Assembly (NCBI GenBank): GCA_030433195.1
Contig: JAUIME010000207.1
Location: forward strand, 1-8,157
Direction of reading: 5' to 3'
DNA from: a bacterium
Lineage (GTDB): Bacteria > Planctomycetota > JACOTG01 > JAUIME01
Length of the DNA: 8,157 nucleotides
Below the pieces are notes generated by a model. The model was not told where the DNA came from. It did not search any database and was given only the letters and a program-made list of their open reading frames with translations. The position numbers and the translations under genes were made by a program. Numbering within the stretch: position 1 is the first letter of the stretch; every line of letters starts with the position of its first letter. This document shows positions 5,858 to 8,157 of this stretch, one piece after another.

Positions 5858-7953
5858 GGTTGTTGGATTCCTCGCGGGATGACGTCGCCGGTCGACGGGA
5901 TGTAGATCAGCACTCCCGAAGCGAACACCGGCGCGACGCCGTACTCACCCCCGGCGTACTGCGGCTTGAGAATGCCGTCTTCGTCGAAGTCCCATTCGTC
6001 GCTCGAGAAGTTCTCGCCCGTGGCTTGCAGTTCGGACAGCAGCAGGCTGCTCGTCTGCATGCCGTCGATGAAGCTCATGAGGCGAGTGACGACGGTGAAG
6101 TCGCGCATCGCGAGAGACAGGTCGCGCAACGCGGATACGGTCGCGCCGACCACGAGCGGCGTGAATCGATTGTGCTTCTGGCCCCCCGCGACGAGATCTT
6201 CGACGCGGTAGAGATCGTAGGCCGGCGCCCAAAGCGTTTCGTCCGCCCAGAGGTATGTACGCCAGGCGGCTTGTCGCATGCGGAACTCGCCGGTCACACG
6301 GTGCGCCACGAGCAGCCCCCGGATCGCGTACATCTGCGACACGAGCTGGAAGCCGTGCGGCTCGGCCGCGTCGCCGGTCGACACCTCGATGGCGTCGGCG
6401 AACGCGCCGTCCTTGTACTGCCAGCGCATCAAGAACTGCCCCTGTGCGGTGATGACCGCCTTGACGTTCTCGCGCAGCTTGGCATCGATCCACGGTTCGT
6501 TCATGAAGCGTTCGAGCGCGACGAGCGCCATGCCGGCGTCCTTCGCGTGGATCGACGTGCCCTGCCGACGACTCTCGGCGTAGGTCACGAGCGAGCGGGC
6601 TTTCTGGTTCCAGTGCATCGTGAGGATGTTGCGCACGATCGCCGTCGCGACGCGTCGCGCCATCAGCGGTACCGTGTTGGCGAATACCGGCCGTGAATCA
6701 CCGCGCGGGCCGGGATCGATCGCCGGGAACAGCGTGATCGAACTCTGGAAGCGGCCGGGCTCGGCGAACGCGATGAACTCGAGGAGTCCTTCGAGCAGAA
6801 TTGCCTGATCGAAGAGGTGGCTCCGCGTGTCTTGCACCACGTAGGGCGCCTGCGGCAGGAAGTCGGGGTCGAAGTTCTCGGGATCTTCGGGCTCGTAGTC
6901 CGAGCGCGCGACGATCTTGTGCGGGAAGTAGAAGTACGGCGCGTTGTCCCAACCCGCGGGGTCGTAGTCCTCGGGAAGCGGCGCGAGCCGTTCGTCGAAT
7001 TCGCTGTACGGGAAACGCGTCGCGATCTCGATGATCTTGTTCGCGGCCATCTCCGTGAGCTGCAGGCCTAGGTAGCGGTCCGCGGGCGTGAGTTCCTTCG
7101 TCGCTCCGAAGATGCGGTCGAACTCGTCCTCGGCGGATTCCTCGGCGCGCACGTCGAACTCGTCGTCGAAGAAGTCGTCGTCGTCGGGGTCGCTACCGTC
7201 CGTAGCCGCTTCGAGCTCGTCCGCGGCGTCGGTGTCCGGGACTTCGCCGAACGCGCCGAAGTCGTCGGATCCCGTTTCGGTCTCGGTACTCAGGAGCCGC
7301 TGCGCCCACAGGACCTGCGCGCGAAGCGAGGCACCGAGCGTCGCCGGCTCGATCGTGCGATCGAACCAGTCCGGATTCCAGCGCAGCGTCGCCGCGTCCA
7401 TGTCGCGCTCGACGAGCGGATCGCCGAAGTCCGGCATTTGGATGTAGTGCGGGTTGCCCGACACGTATTCGAGGTACACGGGACGCGTGTTGGCGATGGG
7501 ATAGTCTTCGATCCCGGCGCGAAGCAGCAGTCGGCGGTTCACGCTCGGGTCGAAGTGCGGACTCTCGGTGAGCGGGACGCCGAAACCGGAGGTAAAGAAC
7601 AGCGCCTCGATGTTGTACTGCGCGTACGCGGGGCCGAGCTCGGTGATGCGTTCTCTCCAGCGCGAGCCGCCGACCGCCGCGACGACGTCGTCGAGCCAGC
7701 CGAGCTCCTCGAAACGCCGCCAGTACGGCTCCGCCGATGCGAGGAGCACGGACGAGGCGATCATCGATTCGTCGGTGCGGAAGCGGATGTCGGTGAGCCC
7801 CGTAATGCGCTTCTTGCGGAGCTCCTTCGGTCGTTCCGCGAGGATCTGCTCCTCGAGGCTCGGCTCCTTGCCGACGATGGAATGGTAGATTCCAGCGCAT
7901 CCGGGCAAGATCACCAGCAGCAGGCACGAGGCGGCCAAGAACGAGCGCTTCAT
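5854..7953 (-). CDS. uncharacterised large predicted lipoprotein, 699 aa, first gene of a lipoprotein operon
   Basis: I do not recognise the family. Residues 1-19 are a clear lipoprotein signal: MKR, a hydrophobic core and the lipobox LPGC with Cys19. Ala20 at +2 would favour the outer membrane under the E. coli rule. Residues about 50-220 form a first domain with many aromatics. Residues 221-285 are an acidic linker rich in Asp and Glu. The second half looks mainly helical, with paired-helix signatures such as DAGMALVALERF (about 475), WQYKDGAFAD (511-520), PHGFQLVSQMYAIRGLL (about 532-548) and AYDLYRVEDL (about 577). This spacing is reminiscent of alpha/alpha toroid folds used by some carbohydrate-active and terpene enzymes. 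That is inference only; no catalytic motif is claimed. ATG 7953 is preceded by GGAG (7964-7967 on the plus strand) at ten bases. It heads the operon with the 259-residue lipoprotein. Confidence 0.82.
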   Translation of the reverse strand: MKRSFLAASCLLLVILPGCAGIYHSIVGKEPSLEEQILAERPKELRKKRITGLTDIRFRTDESMIASSVLLASAEPYWRRFEELGWLDDVVAAVGGSRWRERITELGPAYAQYNIEALFFTSGFGVPLTESPHFDPSVNRRLLLRAGIEDYPIANTRPVYLEYVSGNPHYIQMPDFGDPLVERDMDAATLRWNPDWFDRTIEPATLGASLRAQVLWAQRLLSTETETGSDDFGAFGEVPDTDAADELEAATDGSDPDDDDFFDDEFDVRAEESAEDEFDRIFGATKELTPADRYLGLQLTEMAANKIIEIATRFPYSEFDERLAPLPEDYDPAGWDNAPYFYFPHKIVARSDYEPEDPENFDPDFLPQAPYVVQDTRSHLFDQAILLEGLLEFIAFAEPGRFQSSITLFPAIDPGPRGDSRPVFANTVPLMARRVATAIVRNILTMHWNQKARSLVTYAESRRQGTSIHAKDAGMALVALERFMNEPWIDAKLRENVKAVITAQGQFLMRWQYKDGAFADAIEVSTGDAAEPHGFQLVSQMYAIRGLLVAHRVTGEFRMRQAAWRTYLWADETLWAPAYDLYRVEDLVAGGQKHNRFTPLVVGATVSALRDLSLAMRDFTVVTRLMSFIDGMQTSSLLLSELQATGENFSSDEWDFDEDGILKPQYAGGEYGVAPVFASGVLIYIPSTGDVIPRGIQQP

Positions 7954-7974
7954 GGAACGCGATCTCCGAGCAGT

Positions 7975-7995
7975 CCGAGGCCGCCCGGGCCTCGG
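7975..7995 (-). promoter_or_regulatory. hairpin in the leader of the lipoprotein operon
   Basis: CCGAGGCC (7975-7982) and GGCCTCGG (7988-7995) form a perfect 8-bp stem with a five-base loop. On the minus transcript the hairpin ends about eight bases before the GGAG ribosome site. CTCGG in its 3' arm recurs over the ribosome site (CTCGGAG), so the 5' arm CCGAG could pair with either copy. A switch between exposed and hidden ribosome site is possible but only inferred. Confidence 0.4.
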
Positions 7996-8021
7996 GACGA
8001 GAGTCGTGGGCGATGCTTGTT

Positions 8022-8027
8022 GTTATA
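8022..8027 (-). promoter_or_regulatory. candidate -10 element of the lipoprotein operon promoter
   Basis: Read on the minus strand these bases are TATAAC, five of six matching TATAAT, in a rare AT-rich patch of an otherwise very GC-rich sequence. A start near 8015 gives a leader of about 60 bases containing the hairpin. No good -35 box is found 16-18 bases upstream (AGGAAT at 17), so the promoter may be weak, need an activator, or use another sigma factor. Confidence 0.4.
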
Positions 8028-8157
8028 TCGCATCCCGGTGCTCGATTCCTGAACCCGCATTTGTGGTGATTCCGCGAAAGTGCCTCGCCGCCGCCGGTTC
8101 GAGGCCATCGGAACGGCGGGTGGCGATCCGCCCGAGGGCCGCGTACCGAGTCTCTCC

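Noticed and set aside
5243..5905. 220-codon plus-strand open frame opposite the small lipoprotein
   Set aside because: The minus-strand frame has a signal peptide, an operon overlap and natural composition; the plus-strand frame has none of these.
8023..8157. 44-codon frame entering from the right edge on the minus strand, ending at TAA 8025-8023
   Set aside because: No recognisable motif. A run this short is expected by chance at this GC content, and its end coincides with the proposed -10 element.

Overview
The window is a GC-rich bacterial chromosome segment. It carries the 3' part of dapF, a membrane metalloprotease gene and gyrA on the plus strand, and a convergent two-gene lipoprotein operon on the minus strand. 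I see no mobile element, tRNA, rRNA, CRISPR array or phage gene. The best clue to the host is GyrA. Its N-terminal core, with KPSQRRIL, CAKIAGDTSG, HPHGEQVIYP and RYTEARM, reads more like GyrA of the Planctomycetota/Chlamydiota (PVC) group than of Proteobacteria or Firmicutes. A high-GC planctomycete-like bacterium is my inference; no species can be named. The two lipoprotein signal peptides and DapF fit a cell with an outer envelope and meso-DAP metabolism.

Layout. Positions 1-636 hold the last 211 codons of diaminopimelate epimerase, with the window opening exactly on the first active-site cysteine motif. The stop of dapF overlaps by one base the start of a 527-residue multi-spanning M48 zinc metalloprotease with a C-terminal TPR-like segment (636-2219). 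A 247-base gap (2220-2466) follows. It holds a long nested inverted repeat, a second short hairpin, a probable sigma70-type promoter and a leader hairpin. Then comes gyrA (2467-5052), a complete 861-residue DNA gyrase A subunit with Tyr122, a divergent GyrA box and an acidic tail. Only 25 bases separate gyrA from the stop of a minus-strand gene.

The minus-strand unit is read from about 8015 down to 5078. A TATAAC -10 element and a leader with an 8-bp hairpin precede a 699-residue lipoprotein (7953-5854). Its stop overlaps by 4 bases (GTGA) the start of a 259-residue lipoprotein (5857-5078). I recognise neither by function. Their coupling and shared lipid anchoring suggest that they work together in the envelope.

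Most of the window is ordinary core genome. The points most worth a second look are the uncharacterised lipoprotein pair, the dapF-M48 coupling, the GyrA residues Q83 and P87 in the quinolone-binding region, and the structured DNA around the gyrA promoter. I did not find evidence for a new defence or mobile system.
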